Origin: Russula earlei
Taxonomy: Eukaryota; Basidiomycota; Agaricomycetes; Russulales; Russulaceae
Length of the DNA stretch: 41,783 nucleotides
Assembly (NCBI GenBank): GCA_025769875.1
Contig: JAGFNK010000451.1
Coordinates: 1-41,783 of the forward strand
Direction: 5' to 3'
The notes below the pieces were generated by a model that did not search any database, was not told the DNA's origin, and saw only the letters and a list, made by a program, of their open reading frames with translations. Below, in pieces: positions 11,283-19,795 of this stretch. The position numbers and the translations under genes are program-made. Each line of letters starts with the position of its first letter. The stretch's first letter is position 1.

Positions 11283-11510
11283 GGTATATAAACCTGTCAG
11301 TTGATGAGAACAAGCCCTAAGTTTGTTCTCCTGTGAAATCTCACTGGTTATAGCTTCAGGACTTCTAGGCTTGCAAGACATCAAGCATTTTGTCTGAAAC
11401 TTCAGCTACTCATAAGTCTTCTCAATGCGAAGACTTATTTGTGTCTTTTCCTCTCTGCAGAATACAACTACAAAAGTAGTCACATCTCCAAGAACCCTGA
11501 TCCTCACAAG
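11283..11510 (+). mobile_element. LTR-C fragment, left part
   Basis: Similar to 34350-34590 inside the complete LTR-C at 34168-34657, sharing the TATATAAACCTGTCAG box. Its 5' half is missing. The LTR resumes at 12481 after the inserted LTR at 11511-12480. Confidence 0.7.
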
Positions 11511-12480
11511 TGTCATGAACACTCTCAAAGAGTCTGTTCTATTAAGAGGACTTCAAAGGCACTTAATGAGGAATGCATACAACTATTGACAAGCAAGACA
11601 ACAGTGCCAAGATTGACTCCAGTTATATCTCACATAATAGTCCATTACACAGGATTGAACCCAAGACCCTTGTTACAGAAGCCAGCTATGGCCTTCTGTT
11701 GAAAGGGGACTAAACAATGAGCATTGTACACTTACAAGACAATGGTGCCAAGTTCAACTCCAAGTTGCCTCTAAAGATAGCCCACTGCCAGGATTGAACC
11801 CAGGACCTCTAACCAACCAGACCAAACACTCATGGCCATTGAGCTATCTGGTCTTTACTACAGTAAAGTGGTTCAACCCTTATAAGCACTCAACACATGA
11901 AATGAAAACTCGACCAGGAGACTCCTAAAATGGAGATCCACAGACCCAGGTTCCCAGGAAAGAGTCAACAAGGTTTACTAACTGTATTAGTAAGCCTGCA
12001 GTACAGCAAACAACCCATGAAGTTCACATGATGATCACATGGGCTCCAAGAACTATTACTCATCACCAAAGCCCCCCTTACTCAGCAGGTTACTAAGCAT
12101 GACTGAGCATGCTTACCAAGCACCACCAGGTGCCTTACTCATCCAGCTATTGTGATTGATAACAAGGTTACAGCACATCCCTTATATAGTGGCTCTCTTG
12201 TAGTATATAAGCGCTCAATAAAGTACCAGACAGTCTCCAGACTGTCCATTTGTTTATGGCACTGTCTACACCTGGGATACTCCTTTAAGGACTGTCCCCT
12301 TGTGATCATTCTGGCCTCTTCCCTGTGTAACTTCTCAATACTACCAGTAACTGTACCTCTCTGGTACTTAGTACTGCTCTGGACCCTACTTCTTGCCCAT
12401 GCCATCTTGGACATCTATCAACTTGTCTTTGAACTTATCCCTCACTCTTGAACTGGATTGTTCAACAGTGAGTCTTGTCA
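11511..12480 (+). mobile_element. LTR-B2 copy (+), solo, inserted in LTR-C
   Basis: 970 bp, from TGTCATGAAC to TCTTGTCA (consensus end TCTTGACA). The 3' half has the TATA-like TATATAAGC (12209-12217) and the GACTGTCCATTTGT block shared with all LTR-B copies. The 5' half instead carries antisense tRNA-like sequence (see 11788-11855). Flanks ACAAG and ATCAG could be a decayed 5-bp target duplication. The copy at 12589-13548 is its inverted relative. Confidence 0.75.
11788..11855 (-). other. tRNA-like sequence antisense in LTR-B2
   Basis: On the minus strand TAGCTCAATGG (A-box-like, 11836-11846) precedes GGTTCAATCC (perfect B box, 11791-11800) at tRNA-like spacing. The T-stem cannot pair (CTGGG against CCTGG) and no acceptor stem forms, so this is not a working tRNA. 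Confidence 0.6.
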
Positions 12481-12567
12481 ATCAGAAGTTCATGTTCTCA
12501 CTTGACTCAGTGCGCACATCTCGTGCATGAACAGACTTGTCAGCAACACCACCCCTAGTCAGTGACA
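12481..12567 (+). mobile_element. LTR-C fragment, right part
   Basis: Continues LTR-C after the inserted LTR-B2. It contains TTGACTCAGTGCGCACATC and ends CAGTGACA, as does the LTR-C at 34168-34657. Confidence 0.7.
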
Positions 12568-12588
12568 TGGATAACACACAGTAAGCAC

Positions 12589-13548
12589 TTTCAAGACTCA
12601 CTATTGAACGATCCAGTTCAAGAGTGAGGGGAATGCTCAGAGATGAGTCAATAAATGTCTAAGATAGCATGGGCAAGAAGGAGAGTCCAGAGCAGTAACA
12701 AATACCAGAGAAGTACTGTTACCAGTAGCATGAAGAAGTTATTTAGAGAGGAGGCCAGTGGGACAGAAGGGGGGAGTCCTGAAGGAGTACCCCTGGTAAA
12801 GAGAGTGCCACAAATCAAATGGACAGTCTGGAGACTGTCCACACTTCATTGAGTGCTTATATACTACAAGGGAACTACTGAATTAAGAACAAGTCATAAC
12901 CTTGTTATCAAGCAAAACAGGAGGATGAGTAAGACATTGGAGGATACTCAATAATCATGCTCAGTCATGCTCAGTAAGCTGCTGAGTAAGGAGGCCCTAA
13001 ATGATGAGCAAGGGCCTTTAGAATCCACATGTTCACTGTCTAGTGCTTGTGTGAAGCACATGATTCATTTGCTGTAAGTTAGATTTACTAATATGCTTGC
13101 TGGCTCTCATTCAGAGCCTAAGGCATGTGAATCTCCATTTTGGGAGTCCCAGAGACAAGTTTTCATTCCTTGTGTTGTGTGGTAATAAGGATTGAACCAC
13201 TTTATTGTAGTAAAGGTTGAGTAGCTCAGTGGCTGGAGTGCTTGGTCCTATTGGTTAGAGGTCCTGGGTTCAATCCTGGCAATGGGCTATTTCTTATGAG
13301 GCAACTTGGAGCCACACTTGGCACCATCATCTTGTAAGTGTATAATGCTTGTTGCTTAGTCCCCTTTCAATAGAAGACCATAGCTGGCTTCCTGTACTAA
13401 GGGTCTTGGGTTCAATCCTGTGTAATGGACTATTATGTGAGATATATTTGGAGTCAATCTTGGCACCATTGTCTTGTTTTGTTAATAGTTGTATATGTTC
13501 CTCTTTAAGTCCCTTTAATGGAACAGACTCTTGAGAGTGTTCATGACA
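12589..13548 (-). mobile_element. Solo LTR-B2 (minus), TSD AGCAC
   Basis: 960 bp, flanked by the direct 5-bp repeat AGCAC (12584-12588 and 13549-13553), so it is a clean solo LTR. Read on the minus strand it runs from TGTCATGAA to TCAAGACTC, whose last two bases have changed. The 3' half matches the other LTR-B copies. The 5' half contains the tRNA-like tandem units described below. Confidence 0.9.
13215..13290 (+). other. tRNA-like unit with A and B boxes, antisense in LTR-B2
   Basis: TAGCTCAGTGG (13222-13232) fits the Pol III A box and GGTTCAATCC (13267-13276) is a perfect B box. Their starts are 45 bp apart, as in an intronless tRNA gene. D-stem halves GCTC and GAGT nearly pair, but the anticodon and T stems do not. 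A related unit with the same B box follows at about 13400-13530. Confidence 0.65.
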
Positions 13549-13642
13549 AGCACTAGGTGTTTCATCTAATATGCATACTGATTTACTGGGTGTCTTCAGA
13601 GCCCATAACCTGTTAAAAGTTATGAGGCTGGGATGAAGGTCT

Positions 13643-14132
13643 TGTTGAGATTATCATTGATTTGGGTGATTTGGTATGTTACCACTACCCTGGGACGTTG
13701 TGATGTAATCACAGCTCAGACGCGTTGATGCGTCAGTTACATGGACCAGGCATCACCGGCTCAGCTCATATGCTGAGATCTGCGTTACTTACAATGATAA
13801 GTTAATTGATGACAATCGGTAGCTACTAACGACTGATCCTTGTATGATCTTTGTTTCTTATTGATGGTAGCTACCTGCAGTGTACTTAGAGACGCTCTGG
13901 AGTACTTAAGAGCATCGTATTTCGATAGATCACTTCAGTCTTGTCTTACACAATACTGAAGTGAGTACTTACTGTTTCCTATCTTATCTCTCGCATCTAA
14001 TCACACGTTGTAGATATCTTTTGATAGGTATTACTGAATTATAGTCTTGTCTTACACAATACTGAATTATCTTTTGATAGATCCTAAGGATCTTATCGCT
14101 CTTATCATAACCTGCGCCCATCTGCTTCAACA
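13643..14132 (+). mobile_element. Solo LTR-D of a Ty1/copia-type element, TSD GGTCT
   Basis: 490 bp, starting TGTTGAGATTA and ending GCTTCAACA (perfect TGTTGA/TCAACA ends), flanked by direct repeats GGTCT at 13638-13642 and 14133-14137. It shares about 450 bp with the minus-oriented 3' LTR at 36264-36752, which belongs to copia sequences; that is the basis for the family call. Confidence 0.9.
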
Positions 14133-14978
14133 GGTCTGAGGGCATGACAATTGGCATGCAGGAGGGGAGAGTGGCACATAGCATGTGAGGTGGATTTGAG
14201 GAGGGCAGAGAATCTCTTTCTCTTGATTCTTTGTTGGCTCACTTTCTGAGCCTTTTAAGTACATCTTCACATGTATGATACTTGTAAGTACTGGTTGTAA
14301 AAATTTCTAGGGCAGTATGAAAATTTCTGGGGTCAAGTAAGCAAATATTGCCTTTGTGGCCTTTAACTGCAGCATCAAGCTTGCACTTGGTGGGCTCCAC
14401 AATTTTGACTTGAAGCCATATCTGAGACATTTAAATAAACTTCTTTTGGCTTTTTAACTTTTAGCACATGTTATTGGAAATGGATGAGATGACCATGGGA
14501 TCAAGGTGAAGCTACATTCAAAGCAACTTTCCTCTGCAAAGGGGGAGTTTCCAAAAATTGTTATTCCAGGCCCTTTCAGGTCCCAAGGTGTAGCACATTG
14601 CACTACAAAGGTGGTTTGCATGTCTTTGCCTTTGGTGGAGCAAATCCACCATAGTTGAGCAGTGGACTTTGAAACCCAATGGGCATTGGAGTACACACAG
14701 TCACACAGGTTCACCCTTTTGTCTGTATCTCCCCTCCCACTCATCTATAAGGCTTTTATGATATGCATAGATAATATATTGAACATTTTACAATATTGTG
14801 TTGAGAAATACTTTATATCCAGAACTGTTTTAATCAAAATTTGAGTCTTGCCCTGTAATATTAGCAAGATCACAAAGCAAGCAAAATTAAATTTCTTTAT
14901 TTCTTTTATGATCCATAATTTGGTAGTATATTGGTGATATATCCAAGCAAGGATCAGCTAATTTGTTGTGGTGATCTC
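14133..14978. other. Unassigned stretch, minus-strand ORF remnants
   Basis: Minus-strand ORFs at 14454-14744 and 14239-14430 can be strung together with a frame change and look like protein rather than noise (Trp/Cys-containing, mixed composition). I recognise no family. They may belong with the minus-strand ORF at 15527-15781 on the other side of the MITE. 14745-14978 is AT-rich with nothing recognisable. Confidence 0.4.
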
Positions 14979-14981
14979 TTA

Positions 14982-15526
14982 GGCCCCTTTTACCAACCGA
15001 GAATTCTTGAATCTTGAACTTGAACTTGGATTTCAGGATTTTCCAGGAGTGACAGGAGTGATGTTAGTGATATGATGTATATGATAAATTAATATGCATT
15101 TTTTTCTGTTGTCATTTGCATATTTGCATATATGGGGTTACACATGATGTGTCAGCGTCAAACTCAGAGTTGAGCAGTCTGACTCAAGCTCAACATCTGG
15201 GTGCTTGCAGCCCCATTTTCACCAGAGCTGCACATACAAAATTTGCACAAAGATGTGCACCCACACATTGGTGACACATATTCTGCCTTAATGACATGCT
15301 TGCAATACCCCACTTGGAAGGAGTGGAAGGAAGGATTAGAAAAAATATTTTACATATCACATGTAAACCTAGCAAATCACACCAAAAAATAACTCATATT
15401 TGAAATAGACTCATATTAGTTTATCATGTCACTTACATCACACCTGTCATCCCCATCACTCCCAGAAAATCCCGAAATCCAAGTTCAAGTTCAAGATTCA
15501 AGAATTCTTGGTTGGTAAAAGGGGCC
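14982..15526. mobile_element. PIF/Harbinger-type MITE, TSD TTA
   Basis: 545 bp, with inverted ends starting GGCCCCTTTTACCAACC and extending imperfectly for about 90 bp (including AGAATTCTTGAATCTTGAAC), flanked by TTA at 14979-14981 and 15527-15529. A 3-bp TTA/TAA target duplication with G-rich ends is the PIF/Harbinger signature. Both ends match, in opposite order, the ends of the larger element at 30715-32723, so this is an internally deleted derivative of it with no coding capacity. Confidence 0.88.
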
Positions 15527-15870
15527 TTATAAAGTTGCATTCTGAAACTCTCTGGTCTTTTGAAACCCATTGCACATGATAGTAGAACTCAGACATGCCA
15601 TACAAAGTAATGGCAAACTACACAAGTTCAGTGACACTGGCACTTCATTGATATGATGGGTTAACATCCTCTTTGGACCTGTGACTATTGTCACCACTTG
15701 TTCTGCAATCTCATTCATGACCCAATCAAAACTCTGCCATTTGCCATTGCTTCTGGGTGCAGTCTGTGTAGGTAATGCCATGTGGGATAACCTGCCTGAT
15801 AAGTTGAGTTAAAAATAAAAATAATAAAAAATGGCAGCTAGCTGTAGCCAACCACAGTTCACGATCCTCA
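15527..15870. other. Upstream flank of HAP5; short minus-strand ORF of unknown origin
   Basis: The minus-strand ORF 15527-15781 (84 codons) begins at an ATG and has an ordinary soluble composition, but I recognise no family and its 3' end is cut by the MITE. The remaining bases to 15870 contain an A-rich tract (15808-15831) and presumably the HAP5 promoter. An ATG at 15831 opens a 29-codon upstream ORF out of frame with HAP5. Confidence 0.4.
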
Positions 15871-15876
15871 GTGACA

Positions 15877-16772
15877 ATGACCAAGCCATACGTCCAATCA
15901 GGAGAGCCCCTCCATGAGTTCCTCCACTCCTTCTGGCAGAGACAGGTTGATGCTGCCGAGCAAGAGACCCCCGACTATCGACACCCGCCCCTGCCTTTGG
16001 CAAGGATAAAGAAGGTTATGAAGAGCGACCCCGATGTAAAGGTGCCCCCATCTCCTCTCCCTCCGTCGCGATGTAACATAACCTCGGTAATCCTAACCAG
16101 ATGATCGCAGCAGATGGTTTGTCCAGACCGTATAGCTTCCTTCCCACGTATCTTTTACCTTATTACAGCACCCATCCTGTTCTGCAAGGCTTGTGAAAGT
16201 GCGCCCTCCCCTCTTTCGTCCTGTTACCATTTCTGTTCCATTCCCCGGTTCACTTATCGTGGAGTCCAAAGTCTTCATCGCAGAAATTACAGCCCGGGCG
16301 TTCATTGTCGCTGACTCCAACAAACGTCGCACTCTCTCGCGTGCTGACATCGCCAAGGCACTCAGCAAGTCCGACCAGTTTGACTTTCTCATCGACATAG
16401 TGCCGCGTGACGAACCTTTTGTCCCCGGTGTTTCTGGTCCTGGGAAAAACGCTGCCAAAAAGACAATTTCTGGATCGACCAGTGTGAAGAGAGATCCTGT
16501 GCGTTTGATAGGTTCGTTCATCGAATGCACGCAGTGGCTGACCTGTTATCCGGTCGGCCAAAGCAGGCAGCACAAGATGCACAGGGTGAGACACAGGGAG
16601 ACCCCATTCTCGAAGGCGGATATTATGCTAACATCGATGGCCTGCCCCATTCTGGCACGCTAGAACAGGTGAGCGACCCGATTCGTTTTATTCTTATCCC
16701 ATTATTGAGACACATGCTCCCCCGTAGCTCCAAACTCTCCTCGACTCGCCCATGGACCGTCCACCGATCTAG
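15877..16772 (+). CDS. HAP5: CCAAT-binding factor subunit C (HAP5 / NF-YC)
   Basis: Histone-fold subunit of the heterotrimeric HAP/NF-Y complex that binds CCAAT promoter elements in the nucleus. Six exons give 199 residues: 15877-16041, 16101-16116, 16169-16198, 16272-16481, 16535-16668 and 16728-16772, all joined by GT-AG introns of 52-73 bp in consistent phase. The protein reads FWQRQV (residues 19-24), then the family signature LPLARIKKVMKSDPDVK, APILFCKACE, NKRRTLSRADIAKALSKSD and DFLIDIVPRDE, the last typical of NF-YC rather than DRAP1 or DPB3. Exon 2 is a 16-nt microexon encoding MIAAD in place of the usual MISAE. The Gly/Gln-containing C-terminal tail is short. ATG 15877 is the first in-frame start. 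Confidence in identity is high; the intron at 16482-16534 is the least certain. Confidence 0.93.
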
Positions 16773-17130
16773 CAGTTAATGACCGCTCAGGTGTGTAGGG
16801 GGGTTGTTGTGCATACGTACGTGGGATGAAATTACCATCCTGTGGACAGGTTTTTCTATTGTTGTGTTGCTATCCTGTTTGACTACTTCCTACATCACCC
16901 TTGTTGTTTGGGTTGAACCACGTCGGTCGAATACACGCGCTTCCAGCCCTTAGAGTCCTAAAATATACATCGAGACGCTTTGATTATCATGGTCATGGAT
17001 TAGTGCCAAATGCGCCCTATTTTATCTAATCTAATCCAATCAATTGTTGTAATGGCGCGAGGGCTTAGGCGCTAACTTAGCGCCTCTCCATTGTCAGCGG
17101 CGTTGCTTCCACCAGCAAAAAGTAAAGTAA
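16773..17130. other. Intergenic region HAP5 to secreted-protein gene
   Basis: Contains the presumed HAP5 3' UTR and a promoter region for the next gene. The only discrete structure is the perfect interrupted palindrome at 17067-17085. CCAAT occurs near 17035. Nothing else is recognised. Confidence 0.5.
17067..17085. promoter_or_regulatory. Perfect 9+1+9 palindrome AGGCGCTAA-C-TTAGCGCCT
   Basis: Two 9-bp arms separated by one base, 100% complementary, located 46 bp before the first ATG of the downstream gene region. It could be a dimeric transcription-factor site or a hairpin in the transcript. No known motif is claimed. Confidence 0.4.
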
Positions 17131-17883
17131 ATGATACCTAATATACCAAGAAGGGCCAAAATTCCTTCTCACTCGTTTCTCATCCCTGCTCACGTCTGTC
17201 TTTCTTTGTCACCTTCCCCGCACCGTCGTTGTGGACAGATTCTGTATCGTTCTGTCGATCGGCTGTTTTCGCCCGCCAGACAGTGCAACCTTACTTCCCA
17301 GATACCCCCACATCGTGCCCAATGTGCGAACAGGGTTACGCAAGTATCAACACCTGCACGCAGACGGCCCCGATCCTGGCCAAGATCTCCTCGGTATGTC
17401 GTTCTCGCTTACCAGTGGCCCATGACCTACTATGTTGCATTGCCGCCACACATGTCAAGTTATTTTTCAACCCTGGCGGATTCATCAATGTGATCAAGTG
17501 CTCCTGCACGGATACGTTCCAGTCGGTTTTCCCTCAATGTGCTGACTGGTGCGCGGTTTCACTGGCCCCACATATCAAGCCTTGTTTTAATACTGTTTTG
17601 TTGTCCAGTTTCGAGACAACCAATCAAACAGTTGTACTGGATATGCCCGACTTGCCCGGGGCCCTCGTCGGTAAACAGGATACGCGCATTAGGAAGCTCG
17701 CTCTTCCGCATTGTCTCCAACTCGAATGGAGAGACAACACCGTCCGCGACGGGTGCCGCAACCAGTGCTCCGGGCACACGTTCATCCTCAGCTGCTCCAC
17801 CCAGGGATCTCGCTGGTTTGACTGTAACATCTTTCATCACAGGCATTTTGGTCCTCCTTATTTTCGGCGCTTCGTTGCTATGA
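17131..17883 (+). CDS. Small Cys-rich secreted, probably GPI-anchored protein (hypothetical)
   Basis: No specific family recognised. Spliced exons encode a Cys-patterned domain (CPMCEQGY ... NTC ... CSCTDTFQSVFPQCADC), then NQTVVLDMPDLPG with an N-glycosylation sequon, a Ser/Thr/Ala/Pro-rich stalk, and a C-terminal hydrophobic segment (TSFITGILVLLIFGASLL) ending directly at the stop, 17881-17883. That layout is typical of fungal small secreted proteins with a GPI or membrane tail. Introns at about 17393-17459 and 17551-17609 are clear. The frame between LPG and the stalk needs a further jump around 17673-17694 that would be an unusually short (22 nt) intron or an indel. The start codon and signal peptide were not resolved: no in-frame ATG directly precedes the Cys domain, so an upstream intron is likely. 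Confidence 0.55.
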
Positions 17884-18252
17884 TCTACTGTGCTGAAGTG
17901 AATATTACGCCCCAGAGTTTTGTGTACACGACCGATTCTTGCGATGGCCCTTATTTCTTTTCCCTAGTGGTCTACCTGCTTATCGTTAATAACAACGGGT
18001 GCTCAGGACCATCTCAATCTCAAGCCTCCCTTGATGAGGCGTCGATTGCAGTGGCCTGTCTGAGAATCTTTGTTGGCTAGGAAGCGTTCGTTTCAGACCC
18101 GCCATGGGGCCCAGACGCGTTCGTGATACTGCAATCCTTGTGGGGATCGCATTTCACACAACATACACGACTCAAATAGGTAGATTAATCGATTAGCAGT
18201 ACACCATTAAGCATGGCAAGAATGACAACAAAATCTTCGTTGTGTTCATTTG
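17884..18252. other. Convergent 3' intergenic region
   Basis: Separates the stop of the plus-strand secreted-protein gene from the stop of the minus-strand dehydrogenase. It presumably holds both 3' UTRs; no other feature was recognised. Confidence 0.5.
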
Positions 18253-19539
18253 TCATTCATACTTCATCGCCTCGAGTTCCTTGTATGCTGAAAGAATCTT
18301 GCGGTGCTCGTCGCTATCCACCCCAAATCCGGTATATTCAGCGACGGCACGCTCGATGCCAACCTGATCAACCTTTTCCATCAGTTCGACGCTCTGTGGG
18401 TCATCCTTCACGTCAAACAAGAACGCGGCTGCGATCCCACGCGCAAGATGATCGATGGAAAGGCCATATTCTCTCGCCATTATTGTTGGCCCTAAGAGTC
18501 GGTCGCCCTTCGCTAGCTTGCGTAGGGGCTGACGACCCACACGTTCCACATCGTCGTGTAACTTGGGGTTTGCGAAGCGGGAGAGCACGCGCTCAATGTA
18601 CAGCTCGTGTTCCTTGGCCTCGAAGCCATGCTTCTTCGCCAGGGCAGCGCCACTTTCCCGAAGCGCGCCGCGGACGTCCTCCAATATCTCTTTGTTTTTT
18701 AGAGCTTGATCGATCTGGTCAAATCCGTGAATGAACCCGAGGTAGGCAGTGATGGCGTGCCCGCAATTGAGGGTGAACAGCTTGCGTTCGATGTACGCCT
18801 GGAGCGAACCCGTAAGCGTCATCCCTTGCACGGGCGGGTCGATCGGTGCACGCAGCGCGGTCTCATCGACGACCCATTCGAAAAAGCCTTCCACGCCAAC
18901 GTCGAGCGGGTTTTCGGGGTGTGAGGATCCTGGTGCTGGAACGATACGGTCGACGGAACAGTTGGCAAAGCCGATACTGTCCGACAGCCACGCATTCTCC
19001 TCTTGCGAGAGATGGCATTGAACGTATCTCCCGAGCGTTTCCGTCTGGCCTACCATGTTCTCGCACGCGATCACGTTAAGCCCACCAGCGTTTGCGACGC
19101 GACGCTCTTTTAAGCCCTTAGCGATGGCGGGTGCGATCTTCTCAAGTTTGTTGGGTCCGACAGCGGTTGTGATGAGCCGAGTAGAAGGACTCGCGATGAA
19201 GTGGGTGACCTCGTCCGCCCGTGACGATACGCCGGCAAAAGAGTGGATCTCCTCTGTACGTTCTGCCTTCTCAAGGACGTGAACTTCGTACGATTCATGC
19301 GAATTCAGCTCCTTGACAAGTATCTTGTCGACGTCGGCGAAAACGACGAAGTATCCTGATTCCGCAAGAAGAGCGCCGATGAAACCCCGCCCAATGTTGC
19401 CGGCGCCGAAGTGGACGGCCTGAGGATGATTCGCTTGCGGCCCTTGCATAAGAGTGATGGAAACGGTATCCCACGCCTGAGCCAAGCGGACAACGGGAAT
19501 GTGGGGCTCACGTGACATGATGCCAAAGCGTACCGTCAT
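18253..19539 (-). CDS. mpdA: Mannitol-1-phosphate 5-dehydrogenase
   Basis: Cytosolic NAD-dependent enzyme interconverting fructose 6-phosphate and mannitol 1-phosphate, the entry step of fungal mannitol synthesis. The single uninterrupted ORF of 428 codons shows the Rossmann motif AVHFGAGNIGRGFIG near residue 41 followed by an acidic strand end (VVFADVD), then the NVIACENMVGQT segment, IGFANCSVDRIVP, KLFTLNCGHA (catalytic Lys region of the long-chain polyol dehydrogenase family) and the C-terminal RLLGPT and EYTGFGVD segments. The family is usually about 385 residues, so the first ~30-40 residues look extra; translation may start at the internal Met at residue 8 or 31, directly before the Rossmann fold. 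No intron is needed, unusual among its intron-rich neighbours. It is divergently oriented to the DNAJC3-like gene. Confidence 0.95.
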   Translation of the reverse strand: MTVRFGIMSREPHIPVVRLAQAWDTVSITLMQGPQANHPQAVHFGAGNIGRGFIGALLAESGYFVVFADVDKILVKELNSHESYEVHVLEKAERTEEIHSFAGVSSRADEVTHFIASPSTRLITTAVGPNKLEKIAPAIAKGLKERRVANAGGLNVIACENMVGQTETLGRYVQCHLSQEENAWLSDSIGFANCSVDRIVPAPGSSHPENPLDVGVEGFFEWVVDETALRAPIDPPVQGMTLTGSLQAYIERKLFTLNCGHAITAYLGFIHGFDQIDQALKNKEILEDVRGALRESGAALAKKHGFEAKEHELYIERVLSRFANPKLHDDVERVGRQPLRKLAKGDRLLGPTIMAREYGLSIDHLARGIAAAFLFDVKDDPQSVELMEKVDQVGIERAVAEYTGFGVDSDEHRKILSAYKELEAMKYE

Positions 19540-19795
19540 AACTTTGGATCTTTCCAGTTCAAGTCGATGACAACATTGATTGTCTTGCAGTTCTAACAGA
19601 GCTGAGCCGCCGGAGCTGGTGCAGTCACCGTTCTAATCTTATTATCGTATCGTATCGTTAGCAGGCCGAGTCGTGAGAATTTATACCTTCATATAGACAT
19701 CACCGGAAACGTGTCAAAAAGTTCAACCAACTTCAACTTCAACCGTTGGTACGCAGCGAAGCGTTCATTCACAATCCCCTTGTCTTCCGTTCGCC
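19540..19795. promoter_or_regulatory. Shared divergent promoter region
   Basis: 256 bp separate the ATG of the dehydrogenase (minus) from the ATG of the DNAJC3-like co-chaperone (plus), so both promoters and 5' UTRs must lie here. Visible landmarks are a TATCGTATCGTATCGTTAG repeat near 19642-19660 and a weak TATA-like TTTATACC at 19680. The distance shrinks or grows depending on the true dehydrogenase start. Confidence 0.6.

Noticed and set aside
13215..13290. A genuine tRNA gene
   Set aside because: A and B boxes are good and well spaced, but acceptor, anticodon and T stems do not pair and the sequence lies within an LTR copy; it is tRNA-like only.
13677..14113. Shorter LTR limits starting at TGTTACCACT and ending TATCATAACC
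   Set aside because: Comparison with 36264-36752 and the GGTCT duplications shows that the LTR starts 34 bp earlier at TGTTGAG and ends later at TCAACA.
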